The translations under genes were made by a program, and so were the position numbers. The notes beneath the pieces were generated by a model, which was given only the letters and a program-made list of their open reading frames with translations, searched no databases and had not been told where the DNA came from. Below, in pieces: positions 4,577 through 5,322 of a DNA stretch of 5,322 nucleotides. Source of the DNA: Flavobacterium sp. Lineage in GTDB: Bacteria > Bacteroidota > Bacteroidia > Flavobacteriales > Flavobacteriaceae. Numbering within the stretch: position 1 is the first letter of the stretch; each line of letters starts with the position of its first letter. The stretch spans positions 1 through 5,322 of the forward strand of contig JAHRWO010000127.1 of NCBI GenBank assembly GCA_019105125.1, in the 5' to 3' direction.

Positions 4577-5322
4577 TTTGCTTTAATTTTTCAATGATTT
4601 CAGGAATTCTTTTTACGTTGGCTAATTGTTTTAATTTCTCACGCGATTCTTCAATTGGAGTTCCAAAATAAGTTTTCCCACCTTCGATTGATTTGGTAAC
4701 ACCGGTTTGTCCCATTACTACAGCTTTTGTTCCAATAGTAATTCCACTTGTTGTACCAACTTGTCCCCAAAGCGTTACTTCATCTTCGATAACCACACAA
4801 CCTGCAATTCCAGTTTGTGAAGCAATCAAACATTTTTTTCCAATGACGGTATCGTGTCCTACATGTACTTGATTGTCTATTTTGGTTCCAACTCCGATAG
4901 TGGTATCGCCTGTAACTCCTTTATCAATCGTACATAAAGCACCAATTCCAACATTATCTTCAATTACTACTCGCCCACCTGATAATAATTGGTCAAAACC
5001 TTCTGGACGTTTTTTGTAATAAAAAGCATCAGCTCCTAAAATGGTTCCGGCATGAATCATAACATTATCACCGATTACAGTATTATCGTAAATTGTAACA
5101 TTAGCATGAATCAAACAATTTTTACCAATTTGAACATTATGTCCAATGAAACAATTGGGTTGAATAACTGTTCCTTCTCCGATTTTAGCTGACTCTGAAA
5201 TTGCGGCATTCGAAGCTTGGAAAGGTCTGAAATGTTTTGTAAGTTTATTAAAATCTCTAAAAGGATCATCAGAAATCAATAAGGATTTTCCTTCTGGACA
5301 TTCGACTTCTTTGTTATTTAAA
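4566..5322 (-). CDS. lpxD: LpxD-type UDP-3-O-acylglucosamine N-acyltransferase paralogue, 5' end cut by window
   Basis: The frame is open to the right edge, so the true start is outside; 251 residues are visible of an expected 310 or so. The first visible part, ending SLLISDDPFRDFNKLTKHF, matches the end of the LpxD N-terminal uridine-binding domain. It is followed by a left-handed beta helix of hexapeptide repeats (IGEGTV, IGHNVQ, IGKNCL, IGDNVM and others). Family landmarks are GADAF at visible residues 96-100, GGRVVIEDNVGIGALCTIDKG at 115-135, and KIDNQVHVGHDTVIG at 147-161, where H156 matches the catalytic His239 of E. coli LpxD. The second conserved histidine (E. coli His276) is Gly193 here. 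The C-terminal helix follows TYFGTPIEESREKLKQL. LpxD adds the second hydroxyacyl chain in lipid A synthesis. Bacteroidota often carry a second LpxD-like gene away from the main lpx cluster, and this appears to be that copy, so the exact substrate is uncertain. A TTG at 5279 is internal, not the start. Confidence 0.85.
   Translation of the reverse strand, partial: LNNKEVECPEGKSLLISDDPFRDFNKLTKHFRPFQASNAAISESAKIGEGTVIQPNCFIGHNVQIGKNCLIHANVTIYDNTVIGDNVMIHAGTILGADAFYYKKRPEGFDQLLSGGRVVIEDNVGIGALCTIDKGVTGDTTIGVGTKIDNQVHVGHDTVIGKKCLIASQTGIAGCVVIEDEVTLWGQVGTTSGITIGTKAVVMGQTGVTKSIEGGKTYFGTPIEESREKLKQLANVKRIPEIIEKLKQNDK

Noticed and set aside
5277..5279. TTG as the start codon of the LpxD-like gene
   Set aside because: The frame continues upstream to the window edge with sequence that fits the end of the LpxD N-terminal domain (KSLLISDDPF), so this TTG is an internal leucine.

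Overview
This 5.3 kb window looks like ordinary, compact chromosome from a member of the Bacteroidota, most likely a Flavobacterium-like Flavobacteriaceae. The reasons are the AT-rich sequence, genes without Shine-Dalgarno sites, a TAnnTTTG promoter element of the Bacteroidota type before each of the five genes that have an upstream gap, and the gene families themselves: an OprO/P-type porin, ClpS with an HNDDVNTFDHV motif, and a second-type LpxD paralogue. I see no mobile element, CRISPR array, rRNA or tRNA, and no gene that looks recently acquired.

Layout, left to right. Positions 1-598 (minus) hold the first 199 residues of a CvfB/YitL-type S1-domain RNA-binding protein, cut by the left edge. 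Next is a gap (599-730) with its promoter, a short AT-rich direct repeat and the terminator of the next gene. Positions 731-1948 (minus) encode an outer-membrane porin with a clear signal peptide. A 91-bp divergent region (1949-2039) carries promoters for the porin and, on the other side, prmA, with three copies of a 7-mer between and overlapping them. On the plus strand lie prmA (2040-2873, ribosomal protein L11 methyltransferase) and clpS (2932-3207, N-degron adaptor of the Clp protease). A perfect 12-bp hairpin at 3208-3236 ends clpS and also serves the convergent sucD (3257-4129, minus, succinyl-CoA synthetase alpha subunit). Behind sucD on the minus strand are a small NTF2/SnoaL-like protein (4214-4576) and an LpxD-type acyltransferase (4566 to the right edge) whose start lies outside the window. 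These two overlap by 11 bp.

The genes fall into transcription units rather than one pathway: lpxD-like + NTF2-like (possibly running on into sucD, which also has its own promoter), clpS, prmA, the porin, and cvfB. Several are housekeeping functions: translation and RNA (prmA, cvfB), protein turnover (clpS), the TCA cycle (sucD) and the envelope (porin, lpxD-like).

I did not find a new biological system. The points most worth a second look are the LpxD paralogue lacking the second conserved histidine, the uncharacterised NTF2-like protein translationally tied to it, the repeated GTTAAGT 7-mer between the divergent porin and prmA promoters, and the Phe at the ClpS gatekeeper position.
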